A stretch of 64,000 nucleotides of DNA, taken from NCBI GenBank assembly GCA_963794215.1, contig CAWCCQ010000002.1:248001-312000 (forward strand). The letters run 5' to 3'. The translations under genes and the position numbers were made by a program. This document shows, piece after piece, positions 26,392 to 34,588 of the stretch (position 1 is the first letter of the stretch; every line of letters starts with the position of its first letter). The notes beneath the pieces were generated by a model. It was not told the DNA's origin. It was given only the letters and a program-made list of their open reading frames with translations, and did not search any database. The DNA comes from DATKRB01 sp963794215. GTDB taxonomy: Bacteria; Actinomycetota; Acidimicrobiia; Acidimicrobiales; RAAP-2.

Positions 26392-27593
26392 TCACGTCGG
26401 CGTGAAACTGGTCGAGCACGACGCCGCCCCCACGGTTACATCCACGGCCACCGTGTAGTCAGCCGTGGGCGTTCCGATGTCGAAGACCACCGTTGCGTTA
26501 CCGTTCGCATCGGTCGCCCCACCAAAGGTCGAGGTCGTCGTCTTGTAGTGGGCGCTCACCGACACCGGCGTATTGGCCACATTCGAGGCGATCGAGACGC
26601 TCACGTCCCCGCCATCGGGGGGCGTGGAGTTCGACATCGACGCCGAGCAGGATGGTGTGGAGGTCACAGGTGGCGATGTTGGGGTGGGAGGTGGTGCTAC
26701 GGCCGACCCGAAGAAAAGTGAAGTCCCGTAGTTGAAGACCCCGCCGTCGGATGCCACGAACCGATAGCCGGTCCCCGAGCTGTTGGACTCCATGCCGACG
26801 ATCGGCTGGTTCAGGTGGATGGCACCGGTCGATCCAGGAAGGGGGCACCGAAGCTGAAGATGCCGCCGTCGCTGGCCACGAGCCAGTAGCCGGTCCCACC
26901 CAAGTTGGCCGACATGCCGACCACGGGCCGATTGAGCGGCATCCCTCCCATGAGCCCAAGAAGGGAGCACCGAAGGCAAAGATGCCGCCGTCAGAGGCCA
27001 CGAGCCAATACCCGGCGCCACCAGGTGCGGGGGCCATCCCGACCACGGGGCGGTTGAGGGTCATCGAACCCGTCGACCCGGCGAAGGGAGCGTCGAAGGC
27101 GAAGATGCCACCGTCCAGGCTACGAGCCAGTAGCCGCCGGTGGCTGGGTCCACGGCGATGCCCACGATGGGCTTGTTGAGCGGGATGCCGCCCATCGATC
27201 CGTGAAACGCTGCGTCCCCGAAGGCGAAGATGCCGCCGTCCGATCCCACGAGGAAGTAGCCACCACCGTCGGGAGTAGCGGCGATGCCCACGATCGGATG
27301 GGTCGGTGCTTGGGTCAGGCCAGGGAACGCCGATGCGTCACCACACGCCACGACCTCCCCCTCGTTGTTGGCGACCCAGTAGCCACCGTCGTCAGCGGTC
27401 GCTGCAAGCCCCACGACCGTGCCCAAGGCAAGGTGCCGTTGCAGGTGGACCCCGTGTGGGGTTCGGACACTCGGGGTCCGGTGGCGCCAGTCGCCGAGGT
27501 CGACATGGCGATCAAAAGGATCGGTGCCAGGACCAGCCCCAGCCCGCCCACCAATGCTGCGGGAAATCGGAGCACGGTTCGCTTCAGCGGCAT
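26392..27593 (-). pseudogene. Secreted DGGIFAFG-repeat protein with Ig-like C-terminus (frameshifted)
   Basis: Start ATG 27593 (MPLKRTVLRFPAALVGGLGL) carries a signal peptide ending near STSATGA. Joined frames show about five repeats of roughly 45-50 residues with the core KPIVGIAVDPATGGYWLVA and SDGGIFAFGDAAFHGSMGG, a beta-propeller-like array seen in surface proteins of Acidimicrobiia and relatives. A proline-rich linker (VAPPPTPTSPPVTSTPS) leads to an Ig-like domain (NTPVSVSAHYKTTTSTFGG, TADYTVAVDVTVG) ending at 26392. At least three frame changes occur (near 27440, 27110, 26950). Probably cell-surface or cell-wall associated. Confidence 0.65.
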
Positions 27594-27801
27594 CGATGGT
27601 TCCTTCGTCTGGAGAACAGTTCGGACCTTAGCCCGGACGTGGAATCCATGACGGGTGTCCTCGGTGCAGAGGGCAAGCCGTCTCATTCAGAGCTTCCCGA
27701 GGTTGTTACGAACACCCTTTGCAAAACGACGCCTACGAAGACGCCGGGCGAGGAATACAACTTGACCGCCTCGATTCGCAGCACCGGAGTAGTTTGGCCT
27801 G

Positions 27802-28518
27802 GTGGAGCGCCATCTCGATTGGCCCGGCTGCATCAACGCACGGGACCTCGGTGGCCTTAGGACAGCGGACGGACGAGAAACGACCTGGGGTGCCGTTGTG
27901 CGTTCCGACAATCCCGCCTATTTGACCGCCGAAGGCTGGACTGCACTTCATGACTACGGCATCCGCTCAATCGCCGCCCTGCGGACACTCGGTGCCGATG
28001 ACGACGAGCCCGATAGCCAGATGGTGCCCGCTGACGTTCGCATCGAACGGGTCGTGGTTGAGGACGGGACCGATCCGGAGTTTGTCGAGCGGTGCATCGA
28101 CACGGGTCTTTGGTGCACGCCAATCTACTTTGGCGAGATGCTCGACCGCTGGCCCGAACGGTGTGCCGCTGCAGTGAGTGCGGTAGCGCAGGCTCCGCCC
28201 GGTGGCGTCGTCATCTCCTGCGGACAAGGTTGCGACCGGACGGGCCTCGTGGCGTTCTTTCTCCTGGCAATCGTGGGCGTCTCGGCTGAGGACATTGCCC
28301 ACGACTGGACTCTGAGCGTCGACCGCCTGCGAAGTCGGGACACCACCTTTGAGGGAGTGTTGCAAGGGGTGCTCGACCGAGAGCGCACGTCGGTGGCCGA
28401 CTCAATCGAGCGCATTCTCAACTCGTTCGACATCCCAAGTCGCCTCATCGCCGGTGGCCTTCCGGTCACAGACTTGAAGGCGATCAAGCATAAACTGCTC
28501 GCTCCTGGGCTCGGATGA
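27802..28518 (+). CDS. Tyrosine-protein phosphatase (LMW-unrelated, CX5R family)
   Basis: 238 residues, intact. The N-terminus INARDLGGLRTADGRETTWG and VVRSDNPAYLTAEGW are the family entry; the catalytic loop VVISCGQGCDRTGLVAFFLL contains C-x5-R-T, with Ser instead of His before the catalytic Cys, a departure from HC-x5-R worth noting. The C-terminal helices include IERILNSFDIP. These enzymes dephosphorylate tyrosine or, in relatives, phosphoinositides. A relic of a paralogue lies at 12750-12866. Start is GTG 27802. Convergent and overlapping by 35 bp with the next gene. Confidence 0.8.
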   Translation: MERHLDWPGCINARDLGGLRTADGRETTWGAVVRSDNPAYLTAEGWTALHDYGIRSIAALRTLGADDDEPDSQMVPADVRIERVVVEDGTDPEFVERCIDTGLWCTPIYFGEMLDRWPERCAAAVSAVAQAPPGGVVISCGQGCDRTGLVAFFLLAIVGVSAEDIAHDWTLSVDRLRSRDTTFEGVLQGVLDRERTSVADSIERILNSFDIPSRLIAGGLPVTDLKAIKHKLLAPGLG

Positions 28519-28861
28519 CATCCCGAAATGACCTGAGGCGGTCCGGGCGAACCAGCTTCAGTTCCGTTGATGATCGCACCACCCTTGGGTGGAATGGGCT
28601 GGGCGCTTGCACCCTGATCGGCTGCCCGTGCGAGATGGCGGCTGCAAAGGCTTCGATGGTCTCCGACGAGATCGGCATGTCGGCATCGGCGAAATGAGCG
28701 GTGAGGGTGGCGGCGATTTGGGTCTCGTCGTCCCCCTCGGAGTAGATAGCGGAGACGTCGGACAGAACGCCCCGCACCGTTGCGCCACGGTTCGCCAGCC
28801 CTTGCCGGGCTCGGTCCTTCATGGCCTTCTCGATCGGGCCGAAGTCGAAGTTGCCGGTCAT
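28484..28861 (-). CDS. Hypothetical protein
   Basis: 125 residues, MTGNFDFGPIEKAMKDRARQ. The first 80 residues form a coherent cytoplasmic helical protein (RGVLSDVSAIYSEGDDETQI, ISSETIEAFAAAISHGQPI); the basic C-terminus overlaps the phosphatase gene. The start has GGTGCGACC rather than a strong ribosome site. No family recognised. Confidence 0.5.
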   Translation of the reverse strand: MTGNFDFGPIEKAMKDRARQGLANRGATVRGVLSDVSAIYSEGDDETQIAATLTAHFADADMPISSETIEAFAAAISHGQPIRVQAPSPFHPRVVRSSTELKLVRPDRLRSFRDVIRAQERAVYA

Positions 28862-29090
28862 GGTCGCACCACCTTTCGCCCGTCAAGGTACCGAAAGGCT
28901 GTGACGCTGCCGGGACGGTCAGGGCGAGCAGACAGCCGTAGAGGTCATCGCCAAGGCTCTGGGGTGCCGAGGAAGAGTGCGTACCGGTGCCTCGACATCA
29001 CCGGGCCTCCATCTGGGCCGGTTAGCTTCATATTCACCCCGGGTGCTAGCCACATTGTCGAGCGGCCGACCGGTCCCTAGCGTCTCCTAC

Positions 29091-29417
29091 GTGGACTGGC
29101 TCGATCTCCCCATCGTCTCTGGAGACCCCTTCGTTCCCGTCCGTCCGTGCCGAGCCCTATCTAGGAGCAACGCCTGGCTCTTCCAGCCCCACTCGGTCGG
29201 AGGCGGAATCTGGTGTCGGGTCCCCGGTCACTGGACCACTGTCGAAGGGTTGGCCGTGCCCTATCCGGTGGTGTGGCACGAGTACACCTGGATCGTCTGG
29301 GAGGAAGACGGGCCGAACTACCGACTCCGCATCGGGATGGGCGCCGCCCCTGGCACTCCCACTGGGCTCATCGAGACGATCGATGGCGAGTGGTCGACCA
29401 GTGCCATGAGCCGCTGA
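29091..29417 (+). CDS. Hypothetical protein rich in Trp and Pro
   Basis: About 108 residues from GTG 29091 (VDWLDLPIVSGDPFVPVRPC), with LFQPHSVGGGIWCRVPGHW, VPYPVVWHEYTWIVWEEDGP and NYRLRIGMGAAPGTPTGLIE. High Trp content and beta-strand periodicity suggest a small beta-barrel domain. No signal peptide. The upstream open frame has no coding character, so the GTG is preferred. Unrecognised family. Confidence 0.5.
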   Translation: MDWLDLPIVSGDPFVPVRPCRALSRSNAWLFQPHSVGGGIWCRVPGHWTTVEGLAVPYPVVWHEYTWIVWEEDGPNYRLRIGMGAAPGTPTGLIETIDGEWSTSAMSR

Positions 29418-29594
29418 CACTTCCGCATTCTGCGGGGGATGCAGGGGTTGCTGAGGTCTCTACCGCTCGATCTCTGGCTGACTTTCCTGATCTCCTGGGC
29501 ATGTGGCCGAAAGCCCGTGCGGACCGGGCCAGGACAAGTCCCGCAACCCTCGCTACCCCCGCAACTGGCTTCAACTTGACGGTCGCAGTGAGCA

Positions 29595-29679
29595 GATTCC
29601 CCATTTTCAGCTTTGATCTCGTAGGATTCTCCACGCCAACTCGGGCATGCGGGTGCCCCGGCGGGAGGAAGGCGAGATG
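29595..29679 (+). repeat. Duplicated leader element, copy 2
   Basis: Counterpart of 13295-13380. It carries GATTCCCC, TAGGAT at 29622, ACTCGGGCATGCGGGTG at 29639, a perfect hairpin GGGCA-TGCGGG-TGCCC, and GGGAGGAAGGCGAG leading into the ATG at 29677. The distance between the TA-x-x-AT hexamer and the hairpin is identical in both copies (17 bp), and the hairpin is kept by a C/T change that allows G-U pairing in copy 1. It reads like a promoter plus structured leader, but no standard -35 box is visible. Confidence 0.55.
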
Positions 29680-30273
29680 AGCAGGCTTGGTACCGAAGAG
29701 AGCAGTGTCCCGCCTTCCGTATCGTGGTTCAGGCAGCCTGCAAGTCGCCGCCCTGCCACGCACTCGTACCGGATGGCAACTCGAAAGATCGTGCGGGTCT
29801 ACGTGTGCATGCTCCTGGTCGGACTCGGTTTTCTGGCACTAGGAGTAGTCGACCTCGCAACCGCAGTGCAGTCATCGTCAAGTCAGGGCGTTAACTACGC
29901 ATACGGGTGCTTCGCCATTTTGGCAGGAATCGCCCTTACGTCCTTCGGCGGGCTACTTCTTCGCTTCCGAGTCGTCGCTGACTCACATCTTTTGACGACT
30001 CATAACGTGAAAGGTGGCACCCGCAAAGCTCGCAAGGAGGACATTGCAGCCATCGACCTCGGAGTGAAGCTGTGGGGAACTTTGACTCGTCCGGTCTCTG
30101 TTCGTGTCCCTTACGCTCGGCTCAACGACGGCTCGGGGTTTTGGCTTGATCCCCTTGTCGGGACTGCCGCCATGTGGCCACCCCGGCCCGAGCAGCTTGC
30201 CATCCTCAGCGAGCTTCGTGCCCTCCTGGGAGTTGGAGGCGAAGTCATCTCTAGTGCCTCGGCCGACCGCTAG
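29677..30273 (+). CDS. Membrane protein with PH-like domain
   Basis: 198 residues from ATG 29677 behind the structured leader; ATG 29772 is an alternative start. Two helices (VYVCMLLVGLGFLALGVVDL and FAILAGIALTSFGGLLLRF) are followed by a C-terminal bacterial PH-like domain (RVVADSHLLTTHNVKGGTRK, RKEDIAAIDLGVKLWG, VSVRVPYARLNDGSGFWLDP). This helix-hairpin plus PH arrangement is common in actinobacterial membrane proteins of unknown role. Intact frame. It is the only gene clearly driven by a leader copy. Confidence 0.65.
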   Translation: MSRLGTEESSVPPSVSWFRQPASRRPATHSYRMATRKIVRVYVCMLLVGLGFLALGVVDLATAVQSSSSQGVNYAYGCFAILAGIALTSFGGLLLRFRVVADSHLLTTHNVKGGTRKARKEDIAAIDLGVKLWGTLTRPVSVRVPYARLNDGSGFWLDPLVGTAAMWPPRPEQLAILSELRALLGVGGEVISSASADR

Positions 30274-30549
30274 CTCCGCCGAAGTATCGCTCCGGGACTA
30301 GTTCCTACTTGGGCCTTCATCCGAAACTCGAACCCCTCGATGAATACTCCGGGGCGCTCAGGAGCACCCGACTCTTCGGCACCGGACCAATAGGCCACGA
30401 TGCCGGTGGAGCCGCCTGCGGACCGTGGATATTGATCCTCATGGTCGGGTTCGTAGCTCTGGCGGCAGGGACGTTCTGAGCCGTTGCTCATCTGCGAGCA
30501 AGGTACCGTCGCTGCCCTCCGACCGGCCCTGTGGGGCACCATAGTTGCC

Positions 30550-30927
30550 ATGGAGCAAGCTGAAGACGAGCAGAGGATCACGCTGGAGGAGGGGTACTTG
30601 GCCACCTACCTCTTCATCCGGCAGTTCTACGAGCGTGACGCCCGCAAGCCCGAGTCCCCCCCTGACACGCAACCTTCTCTACGGTGTCAGCGTTCACACC
30701 GGCCGTGCCGACCAGTCTGCGATGTAGCTCCGAAGTCCAGTCGTGCCACCCCGCCCGTTGGTCGGCTAGGTGAGCATCCCTACGTGCCTCACGAAGGCGA
30801 CAGTATTCGACGCCTTGTTGTCCACGCCTGGCCGGAGGATGCCCTTCCCGTGCTCCGAGAACCAGCCTTTGACATCCATGTCCGAGACCTTTGCAGCAAG
30901 AACCGTGGGCCAATTTACTGCGAGTGA
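30550..30927 (+). CDS. Hypothetical protein; only the N-terminus is convincing
   Basis: ATG 30550 gives MEQAEDEQRITLEEGYLATY and LFIRQFYERDARKPE, similar to small proteins of toxin-immunity neighbourhoods that begin ..EGYxAxxxFLxxYxxR. After about residue 38 the frame loses coding character and overlaps the end of the minus-strand cyclase-like gene, so a frameshift or early stop is likely near 30660. Confidence 0.3.
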   Translation: MEQAEDEQRITLEEGYLATYLFIRQFYERDARKPESPPDTQPSLRCQRSHRPCRPVCDVAPKSSRATPPVGRLGEHPYVPHEGDSIRRLVVHAWPEDALPVLREPAFDIHVRDLCSKNRGPIYCE

Positions 30928-31497
30928 CTCTTCGGCCTCATCCTTGAAGGGCACCGGGTAGCGCACCAACCAGTTCAAACCGATGAATCCTCGACCCGTG
31001 GAGTACGGCCAGCCTGGCACAAGGAATCGTAACGATTCGCAGCGCTATCCAGAAGGACGCCACCAGCCCACTCCTACGTGCCTCGGCTTCGTAAGCATCT
31101 ATGAGGGCCTTACCAATGAGAGTCTCAGTGCGAAGCTTCCCAGACTCGTACTCCGTAGATAGGTGCTCCGCCTCGCCCCAGGAGATCGCTGCTCGCATTG
31201 GCAGGCCGAGCGAACATGCCGATGCCAGCAGAAGCGTACCCCTCGAGTTACATCGAGGCACTCGCTGGGGTGACCGGTGTCGGTCCACATCACCACGCTG
31301 TCGGATATGAGTCGCATATCACGAGGAGGCCCAGACTTGGGTTAGGCCTCCGGCGGTGGCGGACACCGCAACCCTCTCGATGATCGTGCGATAGAGATGC
31401 GTCATCAGAGGAAGTGACGACGACCGCACTAGGTCTCGAAATCCAAGGATGTCAGCGAATGCAAGAAATCGATGGAGGTCTCCAGGTTCAGAGTCAT
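30766..31497 (-). pseudogene. Class III nucleotidyl-cyclase-like protein, frameshifted
   Basis: Repaired length about 244 residues. The N-terminus HRFLAFADILGFRDLVRSSS has the F-x-D-I-x-GF signature of class III cyclase domains (first metal Asp). MRLISDSVVMWTDTGHP supplies the second Asp region, and ACSLGLPMRAAISWGEAEHL plus TETLIGKALIDAYEAEARRS follow in the cyclase order. The C-terminus GFIGLNWLVRYPVPFKDEA, ESLAVNWPTVL and NTVAFVRHV resembles a large family of uncharacterised cyclase-like proteins. The ATG 31497 overlaps the stop of the wHTH gene (ATGA). Breaks near 31475, 31335, 31230 and 31015. Product, if any, unknown. Confidence 0.6.
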
Positions 31498-31796
31498 CGG
31501 CGCTCGAATACTACCGAGGAGACCATTCGAACGATCTTGCAAAGGTGGGTTCCAGGCACATGTTCACGTCCACATATATGCTGTCGCACATGAAGAATTG
31601 TCGCATTGCCTCCGCCCCAGCTCCGTCCGGCGACCACCAACCCGGCGGTCTTTAGGGCACCGATCAGCTCGCTGTAGCGGTCCGGTCCGACGCCCACTTG
31701 GTCTCGTAGCCGACCGTTGCTCAACCGGTTGCCGTCGGCAGGGGAGGGCCAGAACGATGGCAGCATCGGCCGGATCGAGTTTGACCCATCAGTCAT
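31494..31796 (-). CDS. Winged-helix DNA-binding protein
   Basis: 100 residues. The core NRLSNGRLRDQVGVGPDRYS, ELIGALKTAGLVVAGRSWGG has the wHTH pattern in which a helix pair is followed by L-x-x-x-GLV and a glycine-rich wing. It starts six bases after the UvrD stop and ends in an ATGA overlap with the cyclase-like gene. The last 35 residues (HICGREHVPGTHLCKIV) may be out of frame. A regulator or DNA-recruiting partner of the helicase is plausible but inferred. Confidence 0.55.
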   Translation of the reverse strand: MTDGSNSIRPMLPSFWPSPADGNRLSNGRLRDQVGVGPDRYSELIGALKTAGLVVAGRSWGGGNATILHVRQHICGREHVPGTHLCKIVRMVSSVVFERR

Positions 31797-31802
31797 CGTC
31801 GC

Positions 31803-33815
31803 TTATCCGCCTCTCCCGTTGGCATGACGCTTCACCCATGAAGCGACCGCCCGCCCTTCAATTGCCTCGGAAAAATCGGCCGTTTCGAAATACGTTGACA
31901 CTGTGTCGGCCTCCAGGCGGTAGTCTTGCAAAAAGCGGGTCAGAGTCCGAACGACGACCTCATCGTTGCCGACGAAGCGTTGATTGCCGGTCCGCCGTTC
32001 GCAAGCTGTGACTATCAAACGTTGCTTTGCTCTCGTGAGTGAGACGTAAAGCAGGCGCCTGGCCTCATCCTCTTCGAGGGCAGACACGTCCCCCGGGATG
32101 ACCTCGTCCTCGGCCTGGAGAACGATCACCAACTCGGAACTCAGTCCCTTCGCCCCGTGCATGGTTGTGACCGTCACACTTCCCGGGACCTTGGCAGGCT
32201 TTGTATCTCCGAGCGCCGTCATGGCTCCAATGACAGCACCTAGGTAGTCCCGGTCGAAAACATCTTGTTCGGGCAGGCCCTCGAACTCTGCGAGCAATGG
32301 CTCAAGTATCCGGTCCAGTTCCTGACGCTTATCATTGGAAACTCCAATGGTGTCGAATGTGCGCTCGACCAGTCTTTGAATGCTTCATCGGCTGCTGGGC
32401 GTAGTAACTGCGCCATCCGGAGGATTCCGTCGACCTCATTCAGCAAGCCTCGAAGCCCACTGCCTCCGAAAGAAGCCGGGCTCAGTCGAAATATCTCAAT
32501 CGCTTCGAGAAATCCAACTCCATTCTCAAGGGCAATACGCCACAGCGTTCCCGATTCGAGTTGCGCCAATACTGTTGGGTCTCAGCTCAAGCAGGGCTCG
32601 CACAGATAGGTCATCCGTCGGGCCTCCCAGTGCGACGCTCGATGCAAGGACGAGGAACTCGAACACCTGCTCGATTTCTGGATCGGGGCCTGCACCGAGC
32701 CTCGGCTGATAGACGGCAACCCCAAGTCCGGTGAGCATCTCGTCGAGTTGTTTGGAAAGTTTGCCGCTTTTATCGGATTTCAGAAGGATGAGGACCTCGT
32801 GGGGTTCTGTACCCTCGTCCATCTCCTTTGTGATGAGTGATGCGATTCGCTCCGCTTCTTCAAGTGATTGATCCAAGCGGAGTAGGTGGACGTCAGCTTT
32901 CCAATCCGTTGCGGATGTTAGCGTCTTCGGTATGCGGGCGGCTTCTTGACCAATTAGCCAGTTGGCAATGTCGACTATGGCCGGGCCACACCTAAGGCAT
33001 TCTTCTAGCGTCTGTTGGAGGGCATCTGGATAGTCATCTAGGAAGTTCCGAATGCCTGCAGGGTGGGCCTTACGAAAGGAATAGATGGATTTGTCGTCGA
33101 GCTCTGGTTCAAAGTACTTCAGCTTTCGACTTCCTCCACAATAGTTCGATAGTTTTCAGATCGTAACTTCTAAGTCCCTGGTACTCGTCCACTAGGAGAA
33201 TCGACCCCTCGGCAATAGGGTCAACGTTGGGACGGCTTCGCACCTGAAGCAGAAGCTGATACACGAGTTCCGAACGAAGTGTGTAGCGGTAGACACGACG
33301 ATGCCGACGCCATGCTGCCAGGAACTCCGGATCCGGGTACCCCTCTTCCCAGCCGTCATTGTCAATCGACAACGTATCCCAGTCATCCGCCAAAAATTGG
33401 AGACTCTCGATAACCTGGCGGGTCGTTCGCCCTAGGTAAGTGGCCAACTCCTCGACCACGACATGATCTTTCTTCCCAGTTACCGACTACCCGGACGGGT
33501 TCCTGAATACTCGCAGCGTCTGCCTTCAGCAGAGAACTCAGCGCGAAGGAGTGAAGAGTCGAAACTCAAAGGACGCTCGCCGTTCTCCCCAAGTCGCTCA
33601 ATCAGGCGACTTCGCATCTCGGCAGCGGCAGCCCGGGTAAAAGTCAAGGCAAGAATGCGCCCCGGGGGTACGCCCTCGACTGCTATGAGGTACTCGATTC
33701 GTCGGACAAGCACGAAGGTCTTGCCAGTTCCGGGACCGGCGAGGAGCACCGTGTGCCCACGAGGTCCGCCAGCGACCTGAGCCTGGGCGGGACGGAGGCC
33801 ATATTCCCAAGACAT
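31803..33815 (-). pseudogene. UvrD/PcrA-like superfamily 1 helicase, multiple frameshifts
   Basis: Five frame segments join into about 670 residues. Motifs in order: Q-motif-like LRPAQAQVAGGPRGHTVLLA, Walker A GPGTGKTFVLVRRIEYLI, motif Ia ALTFTRAAAAEMRSRL, DEYQGL in SILLVDEYQGLRSYDLKTIE (motif II, DEYQ), the region LTSATDWKADVHLLRLDQSL, and C-terminal TTMHGAKGLSSELVIVLQAE (motif V) with EEDEARRLLYVSLTRAKQRL (motif VI). Such short UvrD-like helicases are typical of mobile and defence loci rather than repair. It heads a three-gene operon with the wHTH and cyclase-like genes. Breaks near 33480, 33115, 32550 and 32260. Confidence 0.7.
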
Positions 33816-34431
33816 AATCTCTTACCGTAGTAGGAGAAGCAAGCAAGGTTGGGATAGGAACAGCGTCCCCAAGTTGAGGACGAACTTGCAATCTAAGAAC
33901 GCAACGGAGTACTCCTTGCGGAAGCAGGCGTGATCCGCCCAGAGATTCAGGACCGCCCCGCCATTCCACCATCCCCGCCTCGTCGTCAGACGGAGGCTCT
34001 CGTACCACCGCCACGGGGCGGTGGGCATGGAGAGTGCAGTGCATGCTCACCGACCCGAGCAGCATCCCGGAGAACTCCCCGTGGCCCCGACTCCCGAGGA
34101 CGAGCAGGTCCGCCGCCTGGGACGCCCTCTCCAACACCGGAGCGGGATGGCCCTCAGCGATGAGCGAACCGACGACGAGGCTTGGGTGAAACTCTCGCAG
34201 CTTCCCGAGCGCATCTTCGAAGATGCTCCGAGCGCCGTCTGATCGGTGATAACCCTGAGGGAGCGGCGCCCCGTCCCATCCGAAACTCGGCCATTCCCAG
34301 GTCGTCACCACGACGAGGGTGGACCCGGTCAGCTCAGCCTGTCGGGCAGCCCAGTTGAGTGCGGCGAGCGAGGAGGGAGAGCCGTCGAGCCCCACGAGGA
34401 TCTCGTGGGTGGGGTCTGCGGTTGTGCTCAT
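33598..34431 (-). CDS. Universal stress protein (UspA family), readthrough into helicase gene
   Basis: Residues 1-150 are a complete Usp domain: HEILVGLDGSPSSLAALNWA, TLVVVTTWEWPSFGW and the ATP-binding loop VLGSRGHGEFSGMLLGSVSM followed by HRPVAVVREPP. The family normally ends there (about 33985), but this frame continues another 125 residues through the intergenic space and antisense-free over the UvrD start in a different frame. A lost stop by indel after REPPSDDEAG is likely. Usp proteins respond to starvation and redox stress; location cytoplasmic. Confidence 0.65.
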   Translation of the reverse strand: MSTTADPTHEILVGLDGSPSSLAALNWAARQAELTGSTLVVVTTWEWPSFGWDGAPLPQGYHRSDGARSIFEDALGKLREFHPSLVVGSLIAEGHPAPVLERASQAADLLVLGSRGHGEFSGMLLGSVSMHCTLHAHRPVAVVREPPSDDEAGMVEWRGGPESLGGSRLLPQGVLRCVLRLQVRPQLGDAVPIPTLLASPTTVRDYVLGIWPPSRPGSGRWRTSWAHGAPRRSRNWQDLRACPTNRVPHSSRGRTPGAHSCLDFYPGCRCRDAKSPD

Positions 34432-34588
34432 GCCTTCTCCCCTATCCGAGATCCTCCGGGTCCTGCTGCAAGCTAACCAATGCCGGTCATCGAGGTCGGT
34501 TGATGGCTTGGTCGCTGCGCCCGGGCTCTCAGGGCCTCCGGATGGGCCCGTGTTGCCCCGAGCTGTCGGCGGGACTACGCACTCGCCG

